DNA from: an uncultured Proteiniphilum sp.
GTDB lineage: Bacteria > Bacteroidota > Bacteroidia > Bacteroidales > Dysgonomonadaceae
Direction of reading: 5' to 3'
NCBI RefSeq assembly: GCF_937873925.1
Contig: NZ_CALNAT010000227.1
Location: 4,926 to 68,925, forward strand
Length of the DNA: 64,000 nucleotides
Shown: positions 9,921 to 19,247 of the stretch, piece by piece
How the letters are laid out: each line of letters starts with the position of its first letter
How positions within the stretch are numbered: the first letter of the stretch is position 1
Translations under genes and position numbers: made by a program
The notes under the pieces: model-generated
The model's input: only the letters and a program-made list of their open reading frames with translations
What the model was told of the DNA's origin: nothing
The model's database searches: none

Positions 9921-11540
9921 TTAATAATTGGGGTTCTGTCCTAAATTGGGATTAATATCTTTTTCACTTTGCGGAACAGGCCAGAGGTAGTCACGTTCAG
10001 GATTAAACGTCCGCTGATCCAACACAATGTATTCCGTATTGTTATTTTCAAACATAGCACCGTGTGGCCGTTGGTTAAGGACAACTTCTGCGGTCCGCCA
10101 GCGACGTATATCAAAAATGCGTAATCCTTCCAATGCCAATTCACTACGGCGTTCACGACGGATAATCAATTGCCTGTCAGCAGGTGTCCAGGCGCTGTTA
10201 AAATCTAATGCAGCAGGATCTGTAAATCCGGCACGCTGACGGAGTGCTTGAATGGTTACACCCCACACGTTTTCCGTTAGTTGACCTAGTTCATTTTTGG
10301 CTTCAGCATACATAAGCAGAACATCGGCATAGCGTATCATCATCAGGTTCATTCCGGAGTTAATTCCGTTGATGGCTGTCCGATCGTAATATTTGCGCAT
10401 ATAATAACCGGTAGGAGATGTTGTTTCATCGTTGGATACATATATATCAAGCCTTCCCGTAGGATCAGTTGTCGATCCGGGTTTGGTATAGATAGTCCGG
10501 CTATTTCCATCGGGTAATGTCCATGTCGAAAGGTGGCGGACAATAGTCATGTCCATTCGCGGATCACGATTGATATAAGGGTTATTTTCATTATACCCCG
10601 AACCACTTTCCTTAATTCCTTTTCCATTCTGCATAATATAGTCGTCTATTAATTCCTGTGTCGGGGCCATTTTACTGACACGTCCCCCCAGTGACGATTT
10701 AGGCATGAAATCCTGATAATCTGCCCATGTTCTGAGTGATGGAACATATTCTATATTTAGTATCATCTCTTTGCTGTACTCTCCCTCAACCGTAAAAAGT
10801 TTGGCATAATTGTCATACAAACCGTATTCCCCGTAAGTTGTATTACCCATCAACCGTTCGCAAGTGGTTACTGTATTTTGCCAGTCGTTTTCAAACAGAT
10901 AAACGCGCGCTTTCAACGCAATGGCAGCTCCGGCGGTTATACGTCCCCTATCAGCTTCTGTGTATTGTTTATTGGTGGGAAGGATACCTGCAATTTCTTC
11001 TAATTCATCACATATAAACCGAATAGCGTCTGCATGGGGAGTGCGTTCAATGGTTTTCGACTCGGAGAGGGTTATGTCTTTTGTGAAAAGCGGTATATCT
11101 CCATACCATGTAGTCAGGCGAAAAAATAGCAATGCACGGATAAAACGGGCTTCCGCTTTTGCCCTGTTCTTCAGATTTTCATCCATATCCGGAACGCGAT
11201 CTACATTCTCGAGAAAAGTATGACAGGTTTTAATTCCTGCATAGCATCTGCTCCATTCGTCTTTAAATCGTGCGTTGGAAGCGTCTGCCTGGCCCGATGA
11301 GATTATTTTTTCGTCATGAATACGCCTTTGGTACATGTTGTCGGACAAAGCTTCCGTACGGAAGAAAAAGTCAGCGTTATACATTTGGTTATAGGCCATA
11401 TTTAGCACCGACATAGCCTTGTTTGTTGAAGTCCAGTAATTTTCATCTGTGAACTTATTGGTAGGTACCTGCTCTAAATCATTACAGGCTGCCAATGAGA
11501 ACAGGAATAATAAACTATATATAATTAAATTTCTTTTCAT
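9921..11540 (-). CDS. SusD/RagB family nutrient-uptake lipoprotein (PUL 1)
   Basis: From the ATG ending at 11540 the protein has 539 residues and a lipoprotein signal peptide (F-S-L-A-A-C). A longer in-frame start at 11576 would overlap the SusC gene and spoil the signal peptide. The mature protein begins N-D-L-E-Q-V-P-T-N-K-F and includes the N-terminal SusD block, TPR-like helices, and the C-terminal L-A-L-E-G-L-R-I-F-D-I-R-R-W and L-W-P-V-P-Q-S-E motifs typical of SusD/RagB. It should form the lid on the SusC barrel encoded just upstream and capture oligosaccharides at the surface. Confidence 0.95.
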   Translation of the reverse strand: MKRNLIIYSLLFLFSLAACNDLEQVPTNKFTDENYWTSTNKAMSVLNMAYNQMYNADFFFRTEALSDNMYQRRIHDEKIISSGQADASNARFKDEWSRCYAGIKTCHTFLENVDRVPDMDENLKNRAKAEARFIRALLFFRLTTWYGDIPLFTKDITLSESKTIERTPHADAIRFICDELEEIAGILPTNKQYTEADRGRITAGAAIALKARVYLFENDWQNTVTTCERLMGNTTYGEYGLYDNYAKLFTVEGEYSKEMILNIEYVPSLRTWADYQDFMPKSSLGGRVSKMAPTQELIDDYIMQNGKGIKESGSGYNENNPYINRDPRMDMTIVRHLSTWTLPDGNSRTIYTKPGSTTDPTGRLDIYVSNDETTSPTGYYMRKYYDRTAINGINSGMNLMMIRYADVLLMYAEAKNELGQLTENVWGVTIQALRQRAGFTDPAALDFNSAWTPADRQLIIRRERRSELALEGLRIFDIRRWRTAEVVLNQRPHGAMFENNNTEYIVLDQRTFNPERDYLWPVPQSEKDINPNLGQNPNY

Positions 11541-11551
11541 AGGAGTATGTA

Positions 11552-14500
11552 TTAAAATTCTAAATTGAGACCACATCCATAATAAATCAGTGTCGGATAA
11601 TTACGGCCGCTGTTTGAAGCAACGCCGGCAATACCTCCCATATTGTTGCCGAATTCAGAAGATTCCGGGTCGATAAACGAAGTGGCGGACAATGTCAGTA
11701 GGTTCTGTGCATTAAGGTACATTCTCAGTTTGCCTGCACCGAGCTTGGAGGTAATGTGTTTCGGTAGGGTATAACCTATTTGTATATTTTTCAGACGGAG
11801 ATAAGCCGCATCCAATAAATAGATATCCGAATCACGTCCGTAGTTGTTGATGTTCGAAGCTGAACCATCTGCCGTGAGGCGTGGCCAACGAGCATCCATG
11901 TTGGTAGGACCCCAATAGTCCAGTTGGTGCTGGAACATAACCTGCGTGAAGTTGGAAGCATACGGACGTATCAGTTCACCGCGAAGCACCATACTACGTT
12001 TCCCGACACCTTGAACAAATAAACCTAAGTCGAATCCTTTCCAACTGAGGTTATAATTCAGTCCGAAGGTATACCGGGGAAAGGCATTACCTAACACCTG
12101 ACGGTCTTTTTCGTCGATTACACCGTCTTCGTAATAATCTACATATTTCACGTCCCCTGGCGCTACTGAAGCGCCAACGGGTAATGCACTATTGGCAATA
12201 TCATCTTCGTCCTTAAAGAATCCGTCAGTTTTGTACCCAAAATAAGAATTCAGAGCAATACCTTCCCTTATTAAGGACGACATCTGTTCTTTTGCATTAA
12301 TCCGCTCGTCACCAAAGTCAATAATTTTATTTTTTGAATCGGCAATATTGAAGTTAATGCGGTGTTGCATCCCTATAGTATTAAAGTTGTAATTAATACT
12401 AGCTTCCCAACCCCTGTTTTGCATTTTCCCGGCATTCTCTATAGCGACAGCACCGCCGAACACAGCAGGAACTTCAGGGCTCAACAGAATGCCGGATGTC
12501 GTTTGGTTAAAATAATCAAACGATACCATCAACTGATTCTTGAGAAATGCAGCGTCAGTACCAATATTAAACGTTGCTGACGTTTCCCATTCCAGATCTT
12601 TATTACCGAAGCTGAACCCGGTACCCGATACGGGAGTTTTGTTGAATCCGTAGTTATTGGTATATACAGTGTAGGTAGTCATATAGCGGTAATCACCTAC
12701 ATTTTGGTTGCCCAGCACACCATACGAACCACGTATCTTCAAATCTCCCACAGTATTGCGATATGTTTCCATAAAATTTTCCTGCGATACACGCCAACCT
12801 GCCGTTACAGACGGGAAGAAACCCCATCGGTGCTCTTTGGCAAATTTGGAAGAACCATCGTAGCGAAAACTTACTTCGCCATAGTATTTATCGGCAAACG
12901 AATAACCGGCCCTGCCAAATAATGAATAAATACTTGTACGGATAGTGGCATCGGGGGTATTATAGCTGTTTATTGGATCTATCTCTGTTAATCCGTCAGT
13001 CGCAGGAATACCAAGATCCGGATCAGTAAATTTTTTTCTGATTTCGTTGGCTTGCTGCGTATATGATTCATTAGAAAAACCAACCAATCCCGTAATATGG
13101 TGTACGTTGTTAAAAATACGATCGTAATCCAGCAGGAATTGCGTGTTCAGTCGATAATATTTTTCGTTATAATCTTCTGTATTTCTTTCCTGACCAGTAT
13201 AGCTTGTCGGTTCTTCAGATGTTTCACTGGCGTAATATGCCACTTCAAGGGTTCTGACAAAACGATGATTTGCAGTGAGGTCAAGTCCGAACATACCTTT
13301 TGCTTTCAAACCTTTAATGATTTCCAATTCACCGGTTAGGTTGCCAATAATATTGTCTTCATCCCGGTCACGATAACCTCCTGCTTCCAAAAGTCCAAGG
13401 CTAGTAAACTGATCAACGTAACGGCCCTTGCTGTCTTTCATTTTATTATAATAATAGGAGGGGAAGCGAGTGGCATTTTGTATGGCATTACCTGCATTCG
13501 GAGCATGGTGCATAATCCGATTATAGGCTAATTGGGAGGAAAATTTCAATCTTCCGTATTCAGAGGTTAGATTAGTGCGAAAATTGTAGCGCTTCATACC
13601 GTAGTCTCCGCCCACAAAATTGCTTGCCTGATCGTAATAACCTGCTGAAGCCATATAAGTTGATGTTTCGCTCCCTCCCGAAACACTTGCCGTATATGTT
13701 TGTTTCAGAGCGGGTTTCAGAATTTGAAACAGGAAATACTCCTGGTCTTCGTGTTCATATAAATCGCGTATTTCATCGGGAGTATAAACCGGGGTCCGAC
13801 CTACATTAACTTCCGCCTGATTTCTGAGTATAGCATTCTCATACCCTTTTACCGGGGAGAACAGAAAATGAGGTGTTTCGTAACCAACCATGGAATTAAA
13901 ACGGACAATCGGTTTACGATTTTTACTTCCTTGCTTGGTGGTTACCAGCAATACCCCACTTGACGAACGAGAACCGTAAATGGCGGCACTACCTGCATCT
14001 TTTAACACAGAAATGGAAGCGATATCGTCCGGATTTATACGATTTAGGCTGCTCAGATCCGTAATAATGCCATCAATAAGTACTAACGGATCGTTATTGG
14101 TTATGGTGCTGACACCGCGTATGTTAATACTTAGCTGGTTGTCATTCGGGTTCATATTGCTTTGCTGGATAATCAGATTCGCAGAAGCTCCCTGTAAAGC
14201 CTGCATGGCGTTACCTACCGGTCTGTTTTCAAAAACATCGGAGGCGATCTGATCAACTGCCCCGGTTATACTTCGGCGTTGACGTGTTCCGTATCCGATT
14301 ACAATCAATTCATCCAATGCTTTGGTATCTTCCTGCAGAACAATATTAAAAGTCGTTTTTCCTACCGTATTAATATCGTAAGTAAGATAGCCGATATACG
14401 AAATATACAGTACAGCATTGTTTTCAACTCTCAATGAAAAATTACCGTCTATATCGGTTACCGTACCGTTGGTGGTACCTTTTTCCACAATATTAGCCCC

Positions 14501-14929
14501 GATAATGGGTTCTCCCGAGGTATCCGTTATAACTCCGGAAACGGTTTTGCTTTGTCTCTGCCTCGATTGGACGTTACTTACCGGGGGTGTTGAACTCACG
14601 GAGATGGTGTTATTTGTCCGTTGGAAATAGAGGTTTGTCTGGGCGGTTATTTTATCCAAAACATCCTGAATGGTAGCATTTCGTATATTCAGTGTAATAT
14701 TGGGCGCTTTGTCCACAATACTCTGGTCGTAAAAGAACTTGTAATCCGTGAGCGTACTGATTTGCTGAAATACCTCACTAAGAGATTGGTTTTGTACATT
14801 GAGCGAGAGATTACTGTTTTTCGTGTTCTGCCCGGAAACAGGAGCAATTACAGCAAAAAACAAAATCATCATGATAAAAAAATTAAGAAAAAACGATATT
14901 TGTTTTTTTAATTGATGGGTGAATTTCAT
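11552..14929 (-). CDS. SusC/RagA TonB-dependent transporter with STN signalling domain (PUL 1)
   Basis: The protein has 1125 residues. After a signal peptide (about 1-33) comes an STN domain (about 38-105), then a CarboxypepD_reg-like domain (about 128-213), a plug domain with the I-G-Y-G-T and D-P-L-V-L-I-D-G blocks (about 220-340), and a barrel ending in aromatic F. The STN domain is normally present when a transporter signals to a FecR-like anti-sigma. That fits the FecR and ECF sigma genes directly upstream on the same strand. It should import mannan-type oligosaccharides with its SusD partner using TonB energy. There is a 200-base leader containing a hairpin between the FecR gene and this gene. 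Confidence 0.96.
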   Translation of the reverse strand: MKFTHQLKKQISFFLNFFIMMILFFAVIAPVSGQNTKNSNLSLNVQNQSLSEVFQQISTLTDYKFFYDQSIVDKAPNITLNIRNATIQDVLDKITAQTNLYFQRTNNTISVSSTPPVSNVQSRQRQSKTVSGVITDTSGEPIIGANIVEKGTTNGTVTDIDGNFSLRVENNAVLYISYIGYLTYDINTVGKTTFNIVLQEDTKALDELIVIGYGTRQRRSITGAVDQIASDVFENRPVGNAMQALQGASANLIIQQSNMNPNDNQLSINIRGVSTITNNDPLVLIDGIITDLSSLNRINPDDIASISVLKDAGSAAIYGSRSSSGVLLVTTKQGSKNRKPIVRFNSMVGYETPHFLFSPVKGYENAILRNQAEVNVGRTPVYTPDEIRDLYEHEDQEYFLFQILKPALKQTYTASVSGGSETSTYMASAGYYDQASNFVGGDYGMKRYNFRTNLTSEYGRLKFSSQLAYNRIMHHAPNAGNAIQNATRFPSYYYNKMKDSKGRYVDQFTSLGLLEAGGYRDRDEDNIIGNLTGELEIIKGLKAKGMFGLDLTANHRFVRTLEVAYYASETSEEPTSYTGQERNTEDYNEKYYRLNTQFLLDYDRIFNNVHHITGLVGFSNESYTQQANEIRKKFTDPDLGIPATDGLTEIDPINSYNTPDATIRTSIYSLFGRAGYSFADKYYGEVSFRYDGSSKFAKEHRWGFFPSVTAGWRVSQENFMETYRNTVGDLKIRGSYGVLGNQNVGDYRYMTTYTVYTNNYGFNKTPVSGTGFSFGNKDLEWETSATFNIGTDAAFLKNQLMVSFDYFNQTTSGILLSPEVPAVFGGAVAIENAGKMQNRGWEASINYNFNTIGMQHRINFNIADSKNKIIDFGDERINAKEQMSSLIREGIALNSYFGYKTDGFFKDEDDIANSALPVGASVAPGDVKYVDYYEDGVIDEKDRQVLGNAFPRYTFGLNYNLSWKGFDLGLFVQGVGKRSMVLRGELIRPYASNFTQVMFQHQLDYWGPTNMDARWPRLTADGSASNINNYGRDSDIYLLDAAYLRLKNIQIGYTLPKHITSKLGAGKLRMYLNAQNLLTLSATSFIDPESSEFGNNMGGIAGVASNSGRNYPTLIYYGCGLNLEF

Positions 14930-15029
14930 ATATTTGTCGTGTTTAATAATTTTTTAAACAAATTTCTAAACAGGTAACTTCTTATTTTCCGATGTTGCAA
15001 GCGGGTGAAATGGCGAAGTTACCCCTTTT

Positions 15030-15058
15030 AAAGAGCACTTTTCTACAGAGTGCTCTTT
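15030..15058. repeat. Inverted repeat between FecR and susC genes
   Basis: A 10-bp perfect stem (15030-15039 with 15049-15058) encloses a 9-base loop. A short T run follows it on the plus strand, but not in the direction in which the operon is read. It could be an mRNA-stabilising or processing hairpin in the susC leader, or it could terminate antisense transcription. Confidence 0.6.
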
Positions 15059-15129
15059 TCTTGGTACGGGATTCTTGTTTATAGGGGAATCTTATTCATA
15101 GGCGTATTTTTTAGGATTAGAACTCGTAT

Positions 15130-16113
15130 TTATTTATAAAGAAGTACTTCATTGTCTTTTTTAATGTATTTGATACCGCTGGTGTATTCGATGGATCGTA
15201 ATACGGATTCGAGGCTCTGGTTGTCATGTTCTCCCGAAATCAGGTTATTGAACTCCTGCCCTTCTTTAAATACAATACGGCAACCATATATCCGTTCCAG
15301 TTCCCTTGCGATATCGCGGATAGGTGTCCGGTCAAAATAGAGCCAACCTTCTATCCATGCAAAGGAATGTCCGTCATTCCGCACGATCTCTTTCATGATC
15401 TCTCCCGTGCGGGTATTGAGAGTTATTTTCTCCTTCGGTTTCAGGACAAGAGTGGCTTCAGCCATCGATACCTCTACGCGACCTTCATTCACAGCCACTG
15501 ACACGATCTCGTCCTTATCATATACTTTTACATTAAAAGCCGTACCCAGTACCCGGACATCAAAACATTCCGTTTCTACAATAAAAGGAGTTTTATCTTT
15601 GCTTACATCAAAATAGGCTTCGCCGGAAAGCTTTATACGGCGCTCGTTTTTACCGAAATTATCAGGATAAGCAATATTTGTACGGGAATTCAACACTACC
15701 CGGGTACTGTCGGGAAATACCAACCGTCTTTTTTCCCCATAAGAAGTAACGGTTTCCGTGTACAACACAGAAGATAATTCCGTCATTTTCACATAATGAA
15801 ATATATATAGGCCTAAAAATAATACCGATGCCATCGCAGCGATATATACCGCCACCCGACGGAACCGTATCCTCTTCTTCTTTTCGAGACGCTTCAACAA
15901 TTGCCAAGCCTCCTGTTTATATTGTTGATAGCTGACGGCATCGGAAGTTTTCTGCAATCCGGTCTCCTCTTCCAGTTCCCATATTATATTATCTGTCAGA
16001 GTGTCATTTCTCCGGTCCTTTACATCCCGAAAAAACTCTTCCGCCTCTTCTTTCGTGTAAAGATTGTCCAGGAAACGCCTGATCGTTCTTTCTTTTTCGT
16101 TGTTACTCTTCAT
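15130..16113 (-). CDS. FecR-family anti-sigma factor (PUL 1)
   Basis: From the first ATG (16113) this is 327 residues; a TTG start five codons earlier is possible. A cytoplasmic helical N-terminus (sigma-binding part) leads to a single membrane segment (about residues 90-110, beginning V-A-V-Y-I-A-A-M). The periplasmic FecR domain follows, with L-P/F-P-D-S-T-R-V-V-L-N-S and G-E-A-Y-F-D-V blocks and F-I-V-E-T, and then a C-terminal DUF4974-type domain. Family role: it holds the ECF sigma inactive until SusC with an STN domain signals substrate binding. It lies between the ECF sigma gene (upstream) and susC (downstream), the standard arrangement. Confidence 0.93.
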   Translation of the reverse strand: MKSNNEKERTIRRFLDNLYTKEEAEEFFRDVKDRRNDTLTDNIIWELEEETGLQKTSDAVSYQQYKQEAWQLLKRLEKKKRIRFRRVAVYIAAMASVLFLGLYIFHYVKMTELSSVLYTETVTSYGEKRRLVFPDSTRVVLNSRTNIAYPDNFGKNERRIKLSGEAYFDVSKDKTPFIVETECFDVRVLGTAFNVKVYDKDEIVSVAVNEGRVEVSMAEATLVLKPKEKITLNTRTGEIMKEIVRNDGHSFAWIEGWLYFDRTPIRDIARELERIYGCRIVFKEGQEFNNLISGEHDNQSLESVLRSIEYTSGIKYIKKDNEVLLYK

Positions 16114-16333
16114 AAATATATCATGCAACCAAAAATGCCTGCTCTATTTTTTGTAAAACAAAACAGCCGATATCTGCCTTGTATTGTAAAAAAACGCCGT
16201 AGCGAATAAAAACCAGCAGGAAAAATATTCAGCTCGTTCAACCGGGACGTGTATAAGTAATACACGGGATAATCGAAAATCTGGGGTGTCTTTAAATTTT
16301 ATTAACAACATCTCGCTATAACCCAGAGCCATT

Positions 16334-16957
16334 TCACATATTTATACAGATCAATATAAGCAGCAAACCGGCCAGATAGTCGGGATAATCTTTCAGATAA
16401 CGTTTAATGGTTTTTAAAGCGATTGAGATATGTTCTTGTACCGTAAGCACAGATATACCCAGTTCCTCGGCAATTTCTTTATGCGTCATCTGTCCGTTCC
16501 GGCTCATTTCAAATATCTGTCGCTGGCGGGGAGTCAATTTCTTTACTGCTTTATCGAGAATAACCTTCAATTCATTGGTCTGAACATGCTGATTAGTAAC
16601 GTCGGAGTAATCAATAGCATTGGCAAGGATGTATGATTTGAGTTTTTGATCATTTTCTATATCTCTCAGGATATTGAGAATGCGATTTTTCACAATGGTG
16701 TAAAGGTACGATGAAAATGTTTTTTCAGGATCGAGGAACCGGCGGCCCTGCCAGATAACGGTAAATGCATCCTGATAAATGTCTTCTGCAAATTCATGTG
16801 ATTTGACAAATTTCATGGAAAAATATAACAACCGCTCTTTATATCTTGCATACAATTCACAAAATGCATCCTGATCGTTATTGATAAGGCGAACCACTAA
16901 ATCCCTGTCATTCGTAGTGATATTACTTTCTGTTATTATTCTTTTCTTTGCAGGCAT
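16334..16957 (-). CDS. ECF sigma factor (PUL 1)
   Basis: The first convincing ATG (16957) gives 207 residues; an upstream in-frame extension to 17065 is AT-rich and unlike the family. Region 2 (D-A-F-C-E-L-Y-A-R-Y, F-A-E-D-I-Y-Q-D-A-F) and region 4 (L-T-P-R-Q-R-Q-I-F, I-A-E-E-L-G-I-S-V-L-T-V-Q-E-H-I) mark an ECF sigma of the Bacteroidetes FecI-like group. The C-terminus carries an unusual hydrophobic tail beginning Y-L-A-G-L-L-L-I-L-I. A housekeeping-type -7 box lies about 52 bases upstream. It should drive the susC operon when released by the FecR encoded 220 bases downstream. Confidence 0.92.
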   Translation of the reverse strand: MPAKKRIITESNITTNDRDLVVRLINNDQDAFCELYARYKERLLYFSMKFVKSHEFAEDIYQDAFTVIWQGRRFLDPEKTFSSYLYTIVKNRILNILRDIENDQKLKSYILANAIDYSDVTNQHVQTNELKVILDKAVKKLTPRQRQIFEMSRNGQMTHKEIAEELGISVLTVQEHISIALKTIKRYLKDYPDYLAGLLLILICINM

Positions 16958-17008
16958 TTTAAAAGCACAAAAGATATCAAATCGAGGAATACTTCTCTCG
17001 TATATCTG

Positions 17009-17016
17009 CAAAGGTA
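17009..17016 (-). promoter_or_regulatory. -7 promoter element for the PUL 1 ECF sigma gene
   Basis: The minus strand reads TACCTTTG, an exact TAnnTTTG match, 52 bases from the chosen ATG. This supports the ATG at 16957 over the longer frame and suggests the sigma gene is transcribed by the housekeeping sigma. Confidence 0.5.
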
Positions 17017-17085
17017 AAATATAAATGTTATAAATATATTTAAAATGAAAGAGAAAAATTACCACGCTGAGACAAGGCGCAAATT

Positions 17086-18081
17086 TTATTTTATATAAAT
17101 GGTATTATCTTCTATCGTCCATCTCAATCCGGGATTTAATGTTTCCAAGATGGTCAATACCTGCCGGACATTCTCATAAGGTCTATATTTAACGGAAAAC
17201 CGTCCTCCTCCGTATTTCCTTATATCATAATAGACGGTAACATTGAAACGGCGTTCCACAGTACGAATAATCTCTTCGAAAGAAGCATCCTCGAATACCA
17301 GATAACCTTCTTTCCATCTTGAGACAAGTTCCGCGTCGACCTGTAACCGGGAGGTTTTTCCCTGACGATGGTTATATACAAACTGCTCGTTAGGGCTGAT
17401 CACTTCCGAAACTCTCACCTTTCCGTCGACATCCACCCGCACCGATCCTTCTTCCAAGGTAACTGCCGCAGTACCCGCATCTATGTATGATCTTACATTG
17501 AATGTCGTTCCCAGAGCTTCTACCTGCATGTATTGAGTTTTCACGATAAAAGGTCGCTTAGGATCTTTCTCAACCCGGAAAGTAGCTTCTCCGTTCAGGA
17601 ACAGGTGTCGGTTCGGTCCGGAAAGATCTGCCGCATACAACAGTGTGGAACCGGCGTTCAGCCATACTTCGGAACCGTCGGGTAAAAGAACTTGCTTTAT
17701 TTCTCCGTCATATGCAATGTGTTCCATTATTTCCGTTTTCGAAGCAGATGATTCAAATTTATTATGCATGATCCAATAGGTAAGCAACACGCTTACAACA
17801 GGCAGAAGTAAAATAGAAGCAATACGAAGTAAGCGTCGGGATAACGATAGATGCATAGGTTTTTTTTCTTTTCCGATCCGCCGGTTTATCTCTTCCAGAG
17901 CTTGTAATGTATGCCTGTCAGCTTCTGCCGTTTCCTGTTCCCACAATTCATTCAATACTTCGTTCTTTAACGTGTTGTTTTCTTTGTATGTGAACCATTG
18001 CTGGAATTTAAGAATAGACTCTTTGGGGAAATCATTCTCAAAAAAACGGGTCATCAATATGCGCATATGGTGTTTATCCAT
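17086..18081 (-). CDS. FecR-family anti-sigma factor (PUL 2)
   Basis: The ATG at 18081 gives 331 residues starting M-D-K-H-H-M-R-I, a usual FecR-like N-terminus; an ATG at 18147 would add 22 residues. A helical cytoplasmic part precedes a membrane segment (about residues 80-100, L-L-R-I-A-S-I-L-L-L-P-V-V-S-V-L). The FecR domain follows (L-P-D-G-S-E-V-W-L-N-A-G-S, G-E-A-T-F-R-V), with a DUF4974-like C-terminus ending I-Y-I-K. It is 598 bases downstream of the closest sigma gene, unusually far, and seems to have its own promoter. It may restrain both twin sigma factors of this region. Confidence 0.92.
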   Translation of the reverse strand: MDKHHMRILMTRFFENDFPKESILKFQQWFTYKENNTLKNEVLNELWEQETAEADRHTLQALEEINRRIGKEKKPMHLSLSRRLLRIASILLLPVVSVLLTYWIMHNKFESSASKTEIMEHIAYDGEIKQVLLPDGSEVWLNAGSTLLYAADLSGPNRHLFLNGEATFRVEKDPKRPFIVKTQYMQVEALGTTFNVRSYIDAGTAAVTLEEGSVRVDVDGKVRVSEVISPNEQFVYNHRQGKTSRLQVDAELVSRWKEGYLVFEDASFEEIIRTVERRFNVTVYYDIRKYGGGRFSVKYRPYENVRQVLTILETLNPGLRWTIEDNTIYIK

Positions 18082-18147
18082 TTTATTCAATAAATTTAGA
18101 CTTTTTCTCGCTATGGTATAGTCAAAGCAAGCTTTTCCTATACTCAT

Positions 18148-18679
18148 TTAACTTAACGAAAAAGTTCAATAATATTTTATTCTTTACACTGGTTGTTTTG
18201 ATATTCCGGCAATATTCACCCCCTGGTTGAACTATCAATTTGACAAAGTTATCTTTTTTTTCTTAAACTCCCTCCTCTTAATGCGATGCGATGCGAAGTA
18301 TGGATTATCCTGTCCATAAAAGCATCTGCGGTATTACACCTCGGAAATATCCGTTTTTTGTATGGCTCTTTCCATTATATTGCTTTACTGGGTACATTTG
18401 CTCCGGATTATTCATTTTGAAGATTATTTTCATCATGCCCGGTTTCAGGCTTCTATTAAGGTAGACAGGAAAACCGGCGAAAACGCACAAGCCAATATGC
18501 ATTTTTTCAAAAAAACAGGCAATTATTTAAAATTCATTCCCAATATGACTTTCAATTACGAATGTCACAAATAAATATATCCTCTCATTTTATTTCGAAA
18601 TAAAGGAAGCAAGCAGGCTGAAATAAGAAAGTGTACCTAAATAAGGGAATAAGAATTAACTGAGAATTTCCCCTTCATC
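18148..18679. other. Long spacer between ECF sigma and FecR genes, partly duplicated near 35.3 kb
   Basis: This gap holds no convincing gene; the small frames in it have no family features. The part next to the sigma gene (about 18440-18679) is clearly similar to 35285-35521, including a roughly 45-base block near 18448-18495 that is nearly identical to 35290-35337 at the same distance (about 185 bases) from each sigma stop codon. A second similar patch is at about 18165-18215 and 35222-35270. The middle, which holds a promoter-like box, is absent from the second copy. Confidence 0.7.
18244..18251 (-). promoter_or_regulatory. -7 promoter element ahead of the PUL 2 FecR gene
   Basis: The minus strand reads TAACTTTG, an exact TAnnTTTG match, about 163 bases from the FecR ATG at 18081. 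It would allow anti-sigma expression independent of the sigma gene. It lies in the segment that is missing from the duplicate copy near 35.3 kb. Confidence 0.4.
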
Positions 18680-19231
18680 TTAAAAAAACAGAAAAGAAAT
18701 ATGTTGAAATGCCTTCCTTAAATCGCTCAACGCATTAGAAATATGATTCTCTACCGTTCGTTTGTGGATATTCAGACGGGAGGCGATTTCATCACTCGAA
18801 AACCCTTCTTTCCGGCTCATCTTAAATATGCGCTGACGTTGTTCAGGCATTTGCGAGACCACAAGGTCGATCAGTAAAGCAAGGTCTTTGGCGAACATAT
18901 CCTGTTCCGGTTCATATGTTTCCGACTGAGCTAACCGGCTAAGGGTATATTTTTCCTTTACAAGGGTATGTTCATAATAGTTATAGATCATGTGACGCGC
19001 CATGCTGAACAGATAAGCCTTGAACGACTTGATCTCTTTCATCATTTCACGATTCATCCACACTTTGTAGAATATGTCCTGTGCCATATCATACGCTTCC
19101 TCCTCATTTTTTATAAAACCCCATAAAAAATGATATATCTTAGGGTGATATGCAAGGAATAATAATTCGTATGACCGATGGTCTCCCTCAGCAAGATTGG
19201 TCAGGCATTCTATTTCAAGCTTTTTATCCAT
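18680..19231 (-). CDS. ECF sigma factor, twin copy A (PUL 2)
   Basis: This 183-residue ECF sigma has region 2 (D-H-R-S-Y-E-L-L-F-L-A-Y-H-P, A-Y-D-M-A-Q-D-I-F) and region 4 (M-P-E-Q-R-Q-R-I-F-K-M-S-R, I-A-S-R-L-N-I-H-K-R-T-V-E-N-H-I), ending in hydrophobic I-S-F-L-F-F. It differs from the protein encoded at 35522-36073 at only a few positions, almost all in region 2, so both probably read the same promoters. The ATG is 16 bases after the kinase-MurQ fusion, so it is probably co-transcribed with the PUL, which would make a positive feedback loop. The matching FecR gene is downstream after a long spacer. Confidence 0.93.
   Translation of the reverse strand: MDKKLEIECLTNLAEGDHRSYELLFLAYHPKIYHFLWGFIKNEEEAYDMAQDIFYKVWMNREMMKEIKSFKAYLFSMARHMIYNYYEHTLVKEKYTLSRLAQSETYEPEQDMFAKDLALLIDLVVSQMPEQRQRIFKMSRKEGFSSDEIASRLNIHKRTVENHISNALSDLRKAFQHISFLFF
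18765..18997 (-). repeat. 233-bp tract identical to 35607-35839 (sigma twin A)
   Basis: By eye, every base in this tract matches the second sigma gene, while sequence on both sides is less similar. It covers the end of region 2 and most of region 4. Confidence 0.85.
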
Positions 19232-19247
19232 TATCGGAAATCAAATA

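Noticed and set aside
18305..18502. 65-codon frame in the sigma-FecR spacer
   Set aside because: Only the 45-base conserved block is shared with the second copy, the rest does not align as protein, and no start signal supports it.
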